Shown here: positions 1 to 8,842 of the stretch, piece by piece
Position numbering within the stretch: the stretch's first letter is position 1
Layout of the letters: each line of letters opens with the position of its first letter
NCBI GenBank assembly: GCA_964427415.1
Contig: CAYRUH010000009.1
Span: forward strand, 1 to 64,000
Direction of reading: 5' to 3'
DNA: 64,000 nucleotides
From: Lentisalinibacter sp964427415
GTDB lineage: Bacteria > Pseudomonadota > Gammaproteobacteria > Steroidobacterales > Woeseiaceae
Program-made: the position numbers and the translations under genes
The notes under the pieces: generated by a model
Databases searched by the model: none
Told to the model about the DNA's origin: nothing
The model's input: only the letters and a program-made list of their open reading frames with translations

Positions 1-783
1 GGGTTCGGTATCTTCTTCGCCGGCCCTGCGTTTCACCAGCACCTTCGACATGAAGATCCCCGCCTCGTACAGAAGGTACACCGGGATTGCCAGCAGTGTC
101 TGGCTGATCATGTCCGGGGGCGTCAACAGCATACCCAGAACGAAGGCGCCCAGGAACACGTAGGCCCGGGCCTTGCCCAGGGTCTGCGGCGTGGTGAAGC
201 CGGCCCAGACCAGCAGCACCGTGGCCACCGGCACCTCGAAGGCGAGGCCGAAGGCGAAGAAGATCGCGATGATAAAACTGAGATAGGCCTCGATGTCGGT
301 CATCACTGCCACATCGGTGGGCGCGACGCTGGTGAAGAAGCCGAACATCAGCGGGAAGACCACGAAATAGGCGAAGGCGATGCCGAGGTAGAAGAGCAGG
401 ATGCTCGAGGCGAGCAGCGGCACCGCCATCTTCTTCTCGCGCTTGTACAGGCCGGGGGCGATGAAGGCCCAGGCCTGATACAGCACGACCGGCATGGCCA
501 GGAACAGCGCAACGAAGAAAGAAAGCTTGAAAGGCGAAAAGAACGGCGATGCGACGCCGGTGGCGATCATGCTGTTGCCTTCCGGGAGGGCCTGCACGAG
601 AGGGGTTGCTACCAGCGTGAAGATCCGGGCCGCAAAAGGCGCCAGCAGGAGGAAGATCACCAGGACGGCAATCGTGGCCTTGAGCAATCGGGAACGCAGC
701 TCGACGAGGTGGGAGAGTAGCGTGGACTCTTCCAGAGGCTCCTCATCCTGTGGTTCCCGGCTACGCTCTTCGCCCGTGGTCAT
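1..783 (-). CDS. tatC: Sec-independent protein translocase TatC (C-terminus cut by window edge)
   Basis: TatC is the multispanning inner-membrane receptor of the twin-arginine pathway, which exports folded proteins. 261 codons are visible and the stop lies beyond base 1. The family signature SHLVELRSRL is at about residues 24-33, followed by the loop and helix PFKLSFFVALFLAMP and further hydrophobic helices; the visible end is the basic tail after the last helix, so little is missing. The ATG overlaps the tatB stop (ATGA), so translation is coupled in a tatABC operon. A Tat-type signal on the binding protein at 2504 is a plausible local client. Identification is firm. Confidence 0.96.
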   Translation of the reverse strand, partial: MTTGEERSREPQDEEPLEESTLLSHLVELRSRLLKATIAVLVIFLLLAPFAARIFTLVATPLVQALPEGNSMIATGVASPFFSPFKLSFFVALFLAMPVVLYQAWAFIAPGLYKREKKMAVPLLASSILLFYLGIAFAYFVVFPLMFGFFTSVAPTDVAVMTDIEAYLSFIIAIFFAFGLAFEVPVATVLLVWAGFTTPQTLGKARAYVFLGAFVLGMLLTPPDMISQTLLAIPVYLLYEAGIFMSKVLVKRRAGEEDTEP

Positions 784-1265
784 GACGACGCCGTTTTCTT
801 GCGGCTGCCTTCGCCGTCCTCCGTGTTGTGGTCACGGGGCTGGTCATTGGTTAGGTCAGCGGGTCGAGCACCGGGCTCCCGGGCGACCGTCTGTTCAGTC
901 TCGGGCGCTGGCGGCGCCGCCGGGTCGGGCATCGGGCGCTCTCTGTCCTCGTCCCCGGCGTCGGCGTGGCCCGTCTCGCCGAAGCCGGATTCGTCGTCCT
1001 CGCCTGCCTCGTACTTCAGGTCGTCCGGTTTCGGCTTCGCCGCCGGCTTGTCCATGATGGAGGACAGCGGCTGGTTGACCGTCTCCCGCACCTTGGAGAA
1101 CTCAAGTTCCTCCTCGATCTGGCGCTTGAGCATGCGGGTCATGCGCCGTGCCTGTCCCACCCAGCTGCCGAGCTTGTTCGCAACCTGCGGCAGCTTCTCG
1201 GGCCCCAGCACCAGGAGCCCGATGACGAACAGCAGGATCAGTTCGGAAAAACCGACGTCGAACAC
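780..1265 (-). CDS. tatB: Sec-independent protein translocase TatB
   Basis: TatB forms the substrate-binding complex with TatC. The 161-residue product starts MFDVGFSELILLFVIGLLVL: one N-terminal membrane helix with the conserved Glu8, then the Gly-Pro hinge at residues 21-22 and an amphipathic helix. A long acidic, Pro/Ala-rich tail follows, as expected for TatB rather than TatA. The gene lies 15 bp after tatA and its stop overlaps the tatC start. The tail is low-complexity and poorly conserved in the family, so only the first ~100 residues are diagnostic. Confidence 0.95.
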   Translation of the reverse strand: MFDVGFSELILLFVIGLLVLGPEKLPQVANKLGSWVGQARRMTRMLKRQIEEELEFSKVRETVNQPLSSIMDKPAAKPKPDDLKYEAGEDDESGFGETGHADAGDEDRERPMPDPAAPPAPETEQTVAREPGARPADLTNDQPRDHNTEDGEGSRKKTASS

Positions 1266-1280
1266 GGCGTGCGCGCAGGG

Positions 1281-1541
1281 TCAGGACCGGCCCGACTCGG
1301 AACCGGACCGCTTTTCCGTCGTACGGGTCTCGTGGGGAGTGCCGAAATCCGCGTCCTGCTCCTCGCCGTTGGGGAGGTTCTTCTGCTCGGGCTCCTTGTC
1401 GGCATCGTCCATCGCGCTGCGGAAGCCCTTGACGGCCTCGCCCACGTCGGAACCCATGTTGCGCAGCTTCTTCGTGCCGAAGATCGCGATGACGATCAGC
1501 AGCACGATCAGGAGCTGCCAGATACTGATGTTCCCTAACAT
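1281..1541 (-). CDS. tatA: Sec-independent protein translocase TatA
   Basis: TatA polymerises to make the transient translocation pore. The 86-residue product begins MLGNISIWQLLIVLLIVIAI, a short membrane helix, followed by the FGTKKLR motif at residues 21-27 and an amphipathic helix, then an acidic/basic soluble tail. It is the first gene of tatABC. A 138-bp gap separates it from dtd upstream on the same strand, which probably holds the tat promoter; no clear -35/-10 pair was recognised there. Confidence 0.95.
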   Translation of the reverse strand: MLGNISIWQLLIVLLIVIAIFGTKKLRNMGSDVGEAVKGFRSAMDDADKEPEQKNLPNGEEQDADFGTPHETRTTEKRSGSESGRS

Positions 1542-1679
1542 TTGCTGGTCACCCCACAGGCGGTCCTGTGTACGGATTGTGAATGTTCGGCGGCCGGCGG
1601 GCCACCTCCGAATAGTGGATGATACGTCAATTCGTCAACAGGAAATGTGCGCAGGTTCCCCGATGCGGGAGGTTGGCGC

Positions 1680-2117
1680 TCAGGTCTCCAGCCAGAAGGT
1701 CACGGGGCCCCAATTGACCAGCGAGACCCGCATGTCGGCGCCGAATTCCCCGGTGGCGACGGGCCCGTGCGCGGCCCGTGCGCGGGCCACCAGCTCGTCG
1801 AACAGGCGCCGCCCGTCCTCGGGCGCCGCCGCCCCCGTGAAGCTCGCCCGGGTGCCCTTGCGCGTATTGGCGGCGAGGGTGAACTGGGGTACCAGCAGCA
1901 GTGCCCCGCCGCTGTCGGCCAGTGACCGGTTCATGCGGCCCTTGGCGTCCGGGAACACCCGGTAGCCGAGCAGACGCTCGGCCAGGCGGGCGGCATCCCG
2001 CTCGTCGTCGCCCCCGCGCACCCCCACGAGGACGGCAAGCCCTGTACCGATGCTGGCCACCTCCCGCCCTTGCACGTAGACGGATGCTTCCGTGACCCTC
2101 TGCAGCAGACCGATCAT
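1680..2117 (-). CDS. dtd: D-aminoacyl-tRNA deacylase
   Basis: Dtd is a cytosolic proofreading enzyme that hydrolyses D-aminoacyl-tRNAs (and Gly-tRNAAla) so that tRNAs are recycled. The product has the normal family length of 145 residues. It starts MIGLLQRVTEASVYV, carries the PQFTL block (family consensus SQFTL) near residue 80 and ends in the cross-subunit NWGPVTFWLE motif containing the Gly-Pro pair that gives chiral selectivity. It is encoded upstream of tatA on the same strand but 138 bp away, so shared transcription is possible but not shown. Confidence 0.95.
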   Translation of the reverse strand: MIGLLQRVTEASVYVQGREVASIGTGLAVLVGVRGGDDERDAARLAERLLGYRVFPDAKGRMNRSLADSGGALLLVPQFTLAANTRKGTRASFTGAAAPEDGRRLFDELVARARAAHGPVATGEFGADMRVSLVNWGPVTFWLET

Positions 2118-2503
2118 GTCCGGTTTCTTCCCGCCATTCCCGAAATAGTGGTGATGCTGCCTGCCGGGCCTGGTGGCAGTCTAGCCCGGTCGTCCGGAGC
2201 CCGCTGCGCCGGGCCGCCACCAGCTTTCTACGGGGAAGGAGACCGCCGCGGCTGCCGCGCACAGGGACGTGCACCAGCACCGCGGCCCTCCTTTCCCGCC
2301 AATACTTTCCCACCGTCTATATTGTTCTGGCATTAAAATCGAGAGTATTTCCCATTAAAGTAAAATAATAGTGATTGTGGGATTGTTCTTTTACGATGCT
2401 GTTTTAATTCGCATAATGCGGTTAAAACCCGTTGGCCGTGCCGGAGGTTGGCGGTCGACCCCGCCCGGACTAAACTCCCCCGAACATCAGCGGGGTAATC
2501 GGC
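2118..2503. promoter_or_regulatory. Divergent intergenic region between dtd and dctP
   Basis: No gene was recognised in these 386 bases. The part near 2325-2430 is strikingly AT-rich compared with its surroundings, which fits a promoter region for the plus-strand binding-protein gene at 2504. It contains the inverted repeat listed separately at 2401-2428. Long frames crossing it on the minus strand have no recognisable family content. Confidence 0.4.
2401..2428. promoter_or_regulatory. Nested inverted repeat, candidate operator of dctP
   Basis: Outer arms GTTTTAA and TTAAAAC (7/7 complementary) enclose a second inverted repeat CGCAT-A-ATGCG. The two centres are offset by half a base, so it is not a single perfect dyad. 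It sits 76-103 bp upstream of dctP in an AT-rich patch, a plausible place for a regulator to bind. No regulator gene is adjacent. The repeat is seen directly; operator function is inference. Confidence 0.35.
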
Positions 2504-3619
2504 ATGAAGAGACGGGATTTCGTTACCGGCGTCGGCGCCGGCGCACTGACGGCCGGTCTTGCCGGCTGCGCCGGCGAACAGTCCGCGGCACCGGGTGCGG
2601 AGTGCGCGGACGGCCGGACCTGGAACTGGAAAATGGTGACGACGTGGCCGCCGAACTTCCCCGGCCTGGGCCGCGGCGCCGCCAACGTGGCACGGCGCAT
2701 CGAGGCAGTCTCCGGCGGACGTATCAAGGTGCACGTCTATGCGGCCGGGGAACTGGTCCCGCCGTTCGAGGTGTTCGATGCGGTCTCCCAGGGCACGGCA
2801 GAACTGGGCCACGGCGCTGCCTATTACTGGAAGGGCAAGGTCGAGGCCGGCCAGTTCTTCACCTCCATCCCGTTCGGCCTGAATTCCCATGAGATGAACG
2901 GCTGGCTGTTCTACGGCGGCGGCATGGATCTCTGGCGGGAGACTTATGCCCGGTTCAACCTGGTACCCCATGCGGCGGGCAACACCGGCGTGCAGATGGG
3001 CGGCTGGTTCAACAAACCCATCGAAACGGCCGCCGACCTGGAGGGGCTGAAAATGCGCATCCCCGGCCTCGGCGGCGAGGTGCTGCGCCGGGCCGGGGGT
3101 ACGCCGGTCAGTCTGCCCGGCGGCGACATCTTCACCGCCCTGCAGACGGGTAACATCGATGCCACCGAATGGGTCGGCCCCTACAACGACGTTGCTTTCG
3201 GCCTGAACAAGGCGGCCCGCTACTACTACTACCCGGGTTGGCACGAGCCCGGCCCCACGCTCGAGTGCATCGTCAACAAGGACGCCTGGGACAGCCTGCC
3301 GCCCGACCTGCAGGCCGTCATCGCCGTCGCCAGCCAGTCCGTGAACAACGACATGCGCGCCGAATTCGCCTACCGGGACGCCGAGGCGCTGCAGACCATA
3401 CTCGACGACCCGGACATCGAGCTGAGACGCTTTCCCCAGCCGGTGCTGGACCGCCTGAAAGTGATCACCCGTCAGCTCCTCGACGAGATGAGCGCCCGCG
3501 ACCCTCTCATCGCGAGGATCCGCGCGTCCCAGGAGGCCTTCCTCGAACGCTCCGCAGTCCTCCAGGGCATCACCGAGCGCGCCTACCTGGAAGCCCGCGA
3601 CGGCCCCGTAGAATTGTAG
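2504..3619 (+). CDS. dctP: TRAP transporter solute-binding protein, TakP-like (2-oxoacid type)
   Basis: This periplasmic binding protein of a tripartite ATP-independent (TRAP) transporter delivers a small organic acid to the DctQM permease. The 371-residue precursor has a twin-arginine start (MKRRDF) and a lipobox-like LAGC ending at Cys22, so it may be Tat-exported and lipidated. The mature part follows the DctP fold and is closest to TakP-type alpha-keto-acid binders: NTGVQMGGWF around residues 160-169, R185, and EWVGPYND at 222-229, where Q164, E222 and W223 align with TakP ligands of Na+ and substrate. The cognate permease genes lie immediately downstream but on the opposite strand, an unusual layout. 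The exact substrate is inference. Confidence 0.9.
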   Translation: MKRRDFVTGVGAGALTAGLAGCAGEQSAAPGAECADGRTWNWKMVTTWPPNFPGLGRGAANVARRIEAVSGGRIKVHVYAAGELVPPFEVFDAVSQGTAELGHGAAYYWKGKVEAGQFFTSIPFGLNSHEMNGWLFYGGGMDLWRETYARFNLVPHAAGNTGVQMGGWFNKPIETAADLEGLKMRIPGLGGEVLRRAGGTPVSLPGGDIFTALQTGNIDATEWVGPYNDVAFGLNKAARYYYYPGWHEPGPTLECIVNKDAWDSLPPDLQAVIAVASQSVNNDMRAEFAYRDAEALQTILDDPDIELRRFPQPVLDRLKVITRQLLDEMSARDPLIARIRASQEAFLERSAVLQGITERAYLEARDGPVEL

Positions 3620-3649
3620 GAGAGCCTTCAGGCCCGATCCCACGTTCTG

Positions 3650-5026
3650 TCAGCCGTAGATGCGGTCGGGGAGCCAGGTGACCAGCTCCGGCCACAGTGC
3701 GAGCATGCCGAGGGCGACGAGTTGGATGACCACGAAAGGCATCACGCCCCGGTAGATCTGGCCGGTGCGCACCGTTTCCGGTGCCACGCCGCGCAGATAG
3801 AACAGGGCGAAGCCGAAAGGCGGCGTGAGGAAAGACGTCTGCAGATTGATCGCGATCATTACGCCGAGCCACACCGGGTCCAGCCCCATGGAAAGCAATA
3901 CCGGACCGACGACAGGCACCACGACGAATGTAATCTCGATGAAGTCCAGCACGAATCCCAGCAGAAACATCACAAGCATCACCACAACAACCGCGCCGAC
4001 GACACCGCCGGGCAGGCTGCCGAGGATTTCCGCCACGGCATCGTCGCCGCCGTAGCCGCGGAATACCAGCGAGAACACGGAGGCGCCGATCAGGATGAGG
4101 AATACCATGCTGCTCACGCGCACGGTGCCTTCCATGATCTCCCGCAGCCGGGGCAGGTCCAGCTGGCGGCGGCCGAGCGCGAGCAGCATCGCGCCCATGG
4201 CGCCCACCGCGGCGGCCTCGGTGGGTGTGGCCATGCCCGCAAGGATGGAGCCGAGCACCGCCAGGATGAGTCCGAGCGGCGGCAGCAGTGCCCTGAATAT
4301 CCGGCCTCCCAGGTGCTCGGCGTCGCCGCTCGCCTCGGCTGGCGCCGGCATGGACTCCGGCCGTAGCAACGCCGTCACCGCCACGTAAACGACGTAAAGT
4401 GCCACCAGCAGCAGGCCCGGCACGAGGGCGCCGGCGAACAGGTCGCCCACCGACACGGTCTCCGGAGAGAAGATGCCCTGTTGCAGCTGCGCCTCCTGAT
4501 AGGCCGAGGAGAGCACGTCGCCGAGGAGCACCAGGATGATGGACGGCGGGATGATCTGGCCGAGTGTGCCCGAGGCGCAGATCGTGCCGCAGGCCACCGA
4601 CGGCGCATAACCCCGCTTCAGCATGGTCGGCAGGGACAGCAGGCCCATCGTGACTACCGTCGCCCCCACGATGCCCGTACTCGCCGCCAGCAGCATGCCC
4701 ACCAGGGTGACCGAGATGCCGAGCCCGCCGCGTACCCGGCCGAACAGCGCCGACAATGTGTCCAGCAGTTCCTCGGCGATGCGGGCGCGCTCCAGCGTGA
4801 TGCCCATGAACACGAACAGGGGCACCGCCACCAGGGTCTCGTTGCCCATGATGCCGTAGAGCCGGTTCGGGATACTGGACAGAAAGGCCGCGTCGAAGAC
4901 GCCGGCCGCGGCGCCGATGCCGGCGAAGACGAGGGCGGTGCCGCCCAGGGTGAAGGCCACCGGGAACCCGGCCAGCAGCACCAGGATCACCGCCAGGAAG
5001 AGCAGCGCCGACATCCACTCCATCAT
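3650..5026 (-). CDS. dctM: TRAP transporter large permease DctM
   Basis: DctM is the large membrane subunit of the TRAP transporter, catalysing Na+-driven uptake of the acid handed over by the P subunit. The 458-residue product is hydrophobic throughout with about twelve predicted helices. It has the family blocks GIPHFVFMGI-like (VPLFVFMGITLERA, ~residues 95-108), GCTICASG-like (ACGTICASGTLGQIIPPS) near 175-192 and NLQTSFLTPPFGFALFYL in the last quarter. Its start overlaps the last base of dctQ, so QM are translationally coupled. It ends 30 bp from the convergent dctP. Family is certain, substrate is not. Confidence 0.95.
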   Translation of the reverse strand: MMEWMSALLFLAVILVLLAGFPVAFTLGGTALVFAGIGAAAGVFDAAFLSSIPNRLYGIMGNETLVAVPLFVFMGITLERARIAEELLDTLSALFGRVRGGLGISVTLVGMLLAASTGIVGATVVTMGLLSLPTMLKRGYAPSVACGTICASGTLGQIIPPSIILVLLGDVLSSAYQEAQLQQGIFSPETVSVGDLFAGALVPGLLLVALYVVYVAVTALLRPESMPAPAEASGDAEHLGGRIFRALLPPLGLILAVLGSILAGMATPTEAAAVGAMGAMLLALGRRQLDLPRLREIMEGTVRVSSMVFLILIGASVFSLVFRGYGGDDAVAEILGSLPGGVVGAVVVVMLVMFLLGFVLDFIEITFVVVPVVGPVLLSMGLDPVWLGVMIAINLQTSFLTPPFGFALFYLRGVAPETVRTGQIYRGVMPFVVIQLVALGMLALWPELVTWLPDRIYG

Positions 5027-5595
5027 CAGACCCTGATGTCTTCGCTGTCGCCGGCCGCGGCCGGCACCCGGTAGCCACGGGCCAGGGTCAGCGCAGAGCG
5101 CAGCAACAGGGCGATCGCCTGCAGGGCCACCGCCACCGGCATCACCAGCAGGCAGCTCTTCAGCAACGGCGTCCAGGGATAGGGCAGCCCGCCCGCCTCA
5201 CGGGACGACTCGCGGATGCGCCAGGAGGTCTCGACGTAGTCCCAGGACTGCCACAGGAAGAACATCATGAGCGGCAGCAGCAGCAGGAGCACCCCGGCGA
5301 TGTCCACGATCGCCTTGCCCCGCCCGGACAGACCCCGGTACAAGACATCCACGCGCACGTGCTGATCCTGTTCGAGCGTGTAGGCGGCGCCCAGCATGAA
5401 TACCGCTGCATGCATCCAGGTGATGCTCTCCTGCAGCCAGATGAAGCCGGCATCGAAAACATAGCGAAGGACGACGACGAGAAAGGTCACGAGCACCATC
5501 ACCAGCGTGAGCCAGGAGACGGCCCGGCCGGTCGCCGTGCTGACCCGGTCCAGCGCGCGGCCGAGGGTGGCCATGCTCGCCGCCCGGTCACTCAT
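5026..5595 (-). CDS. dctQ: TRAP transporter small permease DctQ
   Basis: DctQ is the four-helix small membrane subunit that pairs with DctM. The 189-residue product has four hydrophobic segments and the typical FIWLQESITWMHAAVFMLG block at about residues 50-68, with WQSWDYVETSW later. The start lies 8 bp inside the end of the TPR gene and the stop touches dctM, so tpr-dctQ-dctM appear co-translated. Together with the adjacent TakP-like binding protein it would form a complete transporter for small carboxylates. Confidence 0.93.
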   Translation of the reverse strand: MSDRAASMATLGRALDRVSTATGRAVSWLTLVMVLVTFLVVVLRYVFDAGFIWLQESITWMHAAVFMLGAAYTLEQDQHVRVDVLYRGLSGRGKAIVDIAGVLLLLLPLMMFFLWQSWDYVETSWRIRESSREAGGLPYPWTPLLKSCLLVMPVAVALQAIALLLRSALTLARGYRVPAAAGDSEDIRV

Positions 5596-5923
5596 CCCCG
5601 CCGCCCGCCTTCTGCAGTCTGCGCAGGAACACCGTCATCTCTTTCGCCGCCTGCTTGTCGCCCCGCTCCTCGGCCACGGCAATGCCGCGCCGGTAGGCGG
5701 CCGCGGCCGCCTCCGCGTCGCCGGTGTCGGTGAGCGCGCGGCCCAGCAGTTTCCACGCCGCGGAATAGCCGGGGTCGAGTTCCACCGCCCGTTCGAGGTG
5801 CGGCACGGCTTCCGCCGGTTCGGCGGCGGCCAGCCATTCGTTGCCGAGCGAGTAGCGCAGCAGGGCATCCTCCCGGCCGCCGTCCAGCAGTTTCTGCAAT
5901 GCCTCCAGCCGATCCCCCGCCAT
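5588..5923 (-). CDS. Small tetratricopeptide-repeat protein
   Basis: This 111-residue protein has no signal peptide. The start was set at 5923 because that ATG overlaps the trkH stop by one base (TGATG), and the sequence from there, MAGDRLEALQKLLDGG, is helical and TPR-like. At least two TPR units are visible (ALLRYSLGNEWLAAAEPAEA and SAAWKLLGRALTDTGDAEAA), ending in a basic helix. It sits between trkH and dctQ with overlaps at both ends. TPR proteins are known partners of some TRAP systems (the TPAT type of Treponema), but those are periplasmic and this one looks cytosolic, so a role in the transporter is only a suggestion. Confidence 0.85.
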   Translation of the reverse strand: MAGDRLEALQKLLDGGREDALLRYSLGNEWLAAAEPAEAVPHLERAVELDPGYSAAWKLLGRALTDTGDAEAAAAAYRRGIAVAEERGDKQAAKEMTVFLRRLQKAGGGDE

Positions 5924-7374
5924 CAGCGCCTCCAGAATATCGGCGTCACCAGCACGAGCAGGGTGAAGATCTCGAGCCGCCCCATCACCATCGCCAGGAT
6001 CGCCACCCACTTGCCGAGGGTGGGCACCGTCATGAAGCCGCTTGCGACGTCGCCCAGCCCCGGGCCCAGATTATTCAACACCGCCGCCACCGCCGAGAAG
6101 GCCGTGACCTGATCGAGGCCCGTGGAGAGCATCAGCATCATCATGACGGCGAAGACCACCACGTACACCGAGAAGAAGCCCCACACCGCCTCGATCACCC
6201 GGGACTGCACCGCTCTCGGCCCCAGTTTCACCGGGATCTCGGCACTCGGATGCACCAGCCGCGCGATCTCGCGCACCCCCTGCTTGTAGATGAGCAGCCA
6301 GCGGATCACCTTCATGCCGCCGGCAGTGGAGCCGGCGCAACCGCCGACGAAGCTCGCAAAGATCAGCAGCACCGGCAGGGCGCCGGGCCAGGCGGAATAG
6401 TTCGCGGTGGTGAACCCGGTCGTGGTCGCGATGGAAACCGCCTGGAACAGGCCGTGCTCCATGGCCTGCAGAGGGTTCTCGTAGGTGCCCCGCAGCGCCA
6501 GCACGACGACGACGGTCGCCACCAGCATCACCAGGGTGAACGAGTACGCCCGGAACTCCGGATCCTTGAAGTAGTGTGCGATGCTGCTGTAGCGCCAGGC
6601 GAAGAAATGCAGTGAGAAGTTGATGCCGGCGAGGAACATGAACACGATCGCGATGAGATTGATGGCCGTCGACTGAAAATGGCCGATGCTCAGATCGTGG
6701 GTGGAGAAGCCGCCGATCGCCACCGTGCTGAAGCTGTGGCAGAGCGCGTCGAATACCCTCATGCCGGCGGCCCAGTAGGACGCGGCGCAGATGATGGTGA
6801 AGCCGAGGTACAGATACCACAGTGCCTTGGCCGTCTCGGTGATACGCGGCGTGAGCTTGGTGTCCTTGATCGGCCCGGGCGTCTCCGCCCGGTAGAGCTG
6901 CATGCCGCCGACGCCCAGCATGGGCAGGATGGCCACCGCCAGCACGATGATGCCCATGCCGCCCAGCCACTGCAGTTGCTGGCGGTACCAGAGGATGGAT
7001 TCGGGCAGGGCATCCAGCCCCGTCAGTACCGTCGCGCCCGTCGTCGTGAGGCCGGACATGGATTCGAACACCGCGTCCGTAAACGACATCGTCGGCACCT
7101 CGGCGAAATACAGCGGCGCGGCACCGAAGGTGCCCAGCACCAGCCAGAATGAGGCCACCACCAGGAAGCCGTCGCGCAGTCTGAGATCGGCCTTCGCATC
7201 GCGGGCGGGCAGCCACAGGAAAAACCCCGCCGCCAGGTTGACGAGCAGGCCCTCGACGAACGCCAGCCAGCCGCCGTCGCCGTAGATCAGCGAGACGACG
7301 ATGGGCGGCAGCATCGTTACGCTGAAAATCATCAGCAGCAGGCCGAGGATGCGCTGGACGACGATCCGGTTCAT
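5923..7374 (-). CDS. trkH: Potassium uptake protein TrkH (membrane subunit)
   Basis: TrkH forms the K+-conducting channel of the Trk system. The 483-residue product has the expected repeated M1-P-M2 units. Filter-like segments include MSGLTTTGATVLTG near residue 105, HSFSTVAIGGFSTHD near 215 and SIATTTGFTTANYS near 315, with GCAGSTAGGMKVIR close behind. It lies 52 bp after trkA on the same strand, so channel and regulatory subunit are expressed together, and the downstream TPR-dctQM genes overlap its end. A K+ uptake system transcribed with a TRAP permease suggests osmotic or salt responsiveness, which is inference. Confidence 0.96.
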   Translation of the reverse strand: MNRIVVQRILGLLLMIFSVTMLPPIVVSLIYGDGGWLAFVEGLLVNLAAGFFLWLPARDAKADLRLRDGFLVVASFWLVLGTFGAAPLYFAEVPTMSFTDAVFESMSGLTTTGATVLTGLDALPESILWYRQQLQWLGGMGIIVLAVAILPMLGVGGMQLYRAETPGPIKDTKLTPRITETAKALWYLYLGFTIICAASYWAAGMRVFDALCHSFSTVAIGGFSTHDLSIGHFQSTAINLIAIVFMFLAGINFSLHFFAWRYSSIAHYFKDPEFRAYSFTLVMLVATVVVVLALRGTYENPLQAMEHGLFQAVSIATTTGFTTANYSAWPGALPVLLIFASFVGGCAGSTAGGMKVIRWLLIYKQGVREIARLVHPSAEIPVKLGPRAVQSRVIEAVWGFFSVYVVVFAVMMMLMLSTGLDQVTAFSAVAAVLNNLGPGLGDVASGFMTVPTLGKWVAILAMVMGRLEIFTLLVLVTPIFWRR

Positions 7375-7426
7375 CGCTCCGCCGATCCCCGCCGCTGTCT
7401 GTGACTCGCAGAGACGGCCATGCCGG

Positions 7427-8803
7427 TCAGACGAACGAGACGCCTACCTGAAAGAGTTCCTCCACGTCCTCGATGCGCCGCCGGTCCGTCATGAACAGGA
7501 TCACGTGGTCGTCGGCCTCCACCTCGGTGTCGTGATGGGCGAATATCACCTGGTCGTCGCGCACCAGCGCGGCGATCGTCGTACCCCGGGGTATCGGGAT
7601 GTCCTCAATCCGCCGGCCCACCACCTTGGAGTTGTCGGGCGAGCCGTGGGCGACCGCCTCGATGGCTTCCGCGGCGCCGCGGCGCAGCGAATGGACCTTC
7701 ACCACGTCGCCGCGGCGCACATGGGCCAGCAGCGAGCCGATGGTGACCTGCTGGGGCGAGATGGCGATGTCGATGGTGCCCGCCTCCACCAGTTCGGCAT
7801 AGGAGGGCCGGTTGATGAGTGCCATCACCTTGTGGGCGCCCAGTCGCTTGGCCAGCATGGCCGAGAGAATGTTCGCCTCCTCCGCGTTGGTGAGCGCGCA
7901 GAAGACGTCGGTGGAGTCGATGTTCTCCTCGAGCAGCAGTTCCTCGTCGGCGGCATCGCCCACCAGTACGATGGCCTTGGCCAGCTGCTCGGAAATGTGC
8001 CTTGCCCGTTCCGGGTTGCGCTCGATGATCTTCACCTGGTTGGTCTGCTCCAGCGCCATGGCAAGGCGGAAGCCGATGTTGCCGCCGCCGGCGATGACCA
8101 CCCGGCGGATGGGATCGTCCAGCTTGCGCATCTCGCTCATGAACACCCGGATGTCCTTGCGCGCGGCCAGGAAGAAGACCTCGTCGCCCTCGCGGATCAC
8201 GGTGTCGCCGTCCGGCATGACGCTCTCGCCGTCCCGGTAGATGGCCGCGATGCGGGCCTCTGTGTTCGGGATGTGCTCCTTCATGTTCTTCAGCTGCTGA
8301 CCCACCAGCAGGCCGTCCCGGTCGGCCCGCGCGCCCACCAGACGAACCCGGCCGTCGGCGAACTCCAGCACCTGCAGCGCGCCAGGATAGAGGATCAGCT
8401 GCTCCACATATTCGCAGACGAGCTGCTCCGGGCTGATCAGCACGTCCACCGGCAGGGATTCCTGACTGAACAGCTTCTCCGCGTTCATGTATTCCGCCGC
8501 GCGGATACGGGCGATCTTCGTCGGCGTGTGGTACAGAGTGTAGGCGATCTGACAGGCGATCATGTTGGTCTCGTCGCTGTCAGTGAGCGCGATGAGGATG
8601 TCGGCGTCGCTCGCGCCGGCCCGGGTCAGCACGTCCGGGTGGGCGGCATGACCCACAACCGTGCGGATGTCGAGGCGGTCCTGCAGCTCGCGCAGTACGT
8701 CCGGGCTGCGGTCAACGACCGTGACCTCGTTGGCTTCCTCCCGAGAGAGGTGATAGGCGGCCGAGGATCCGACCTGCCCTGCGCCGAGTATGAGTATCTT
8801 CAT
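7427..8803 (-). CDS. trkA: Trk system potassium uptake regulatory protein TrkA
   Basis: TrkA is the peripheral cytosolic gating subunit of Trk, binding NAD(H) and nucleotides. The 458-residue product consists of two RCK halves. The first Rossmann motif LILGAGQVGSSAAYHL is at residues 3-18, the second VVIAGGGNIGFRLAMAL near 235, and each is followed by a TrkA-C domain; DRSPDV and ERNPER are the acidic strand ends expected for NAD binding. Length and architecture are those of the standard two-domain TrkA. It is followed by trkH and preceded by uvrD on the same strand with a 39-bp gap. Confidence 0.97.
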   Translation of the reverse strand: MKILILGAGQVGSSAAYHLSREEANEVTVVDRSPDVLRELQDRLDIRTVVGHAAHPDVLTRAGASDADILIALTDSDETNMIACQIAYTLYHTPTKIARIRAAEYMNAEKLFSQESLPVDVLISPEQLVCEYVEQLILYPGALQVLEFADGRVRLVGARADRDGLLVGQQLKNMKEHIPNTEARIAAIYRDGESVMPDGDTVIREGDEVFFLAARKDIRVFMSEMRKLDDPIRRVVIAGGGNIGFRLAMALEQTNQVKIIERNPERARHISEQLAKAIVLVGDAADEELLLEENIDSTDVFCALTNAEEANILSAMLAKRLGAHKVMALINRPSYAELVEAGTIDIAISPQQVTIGSLLAHVRRGDVVKVHSLRRGAAEAIEAVAHGSPDNSKVVGRRIEDIPIPRGTTIAALVRDDQVIFAHHDTEVEADDHVILFMTDRRRIEDVEELFQVGVSFV

Positions 8804-8842
8804 GTCCTTGCCGGCCGTCGGCCCCCGGGACCCGTCTCCAGT

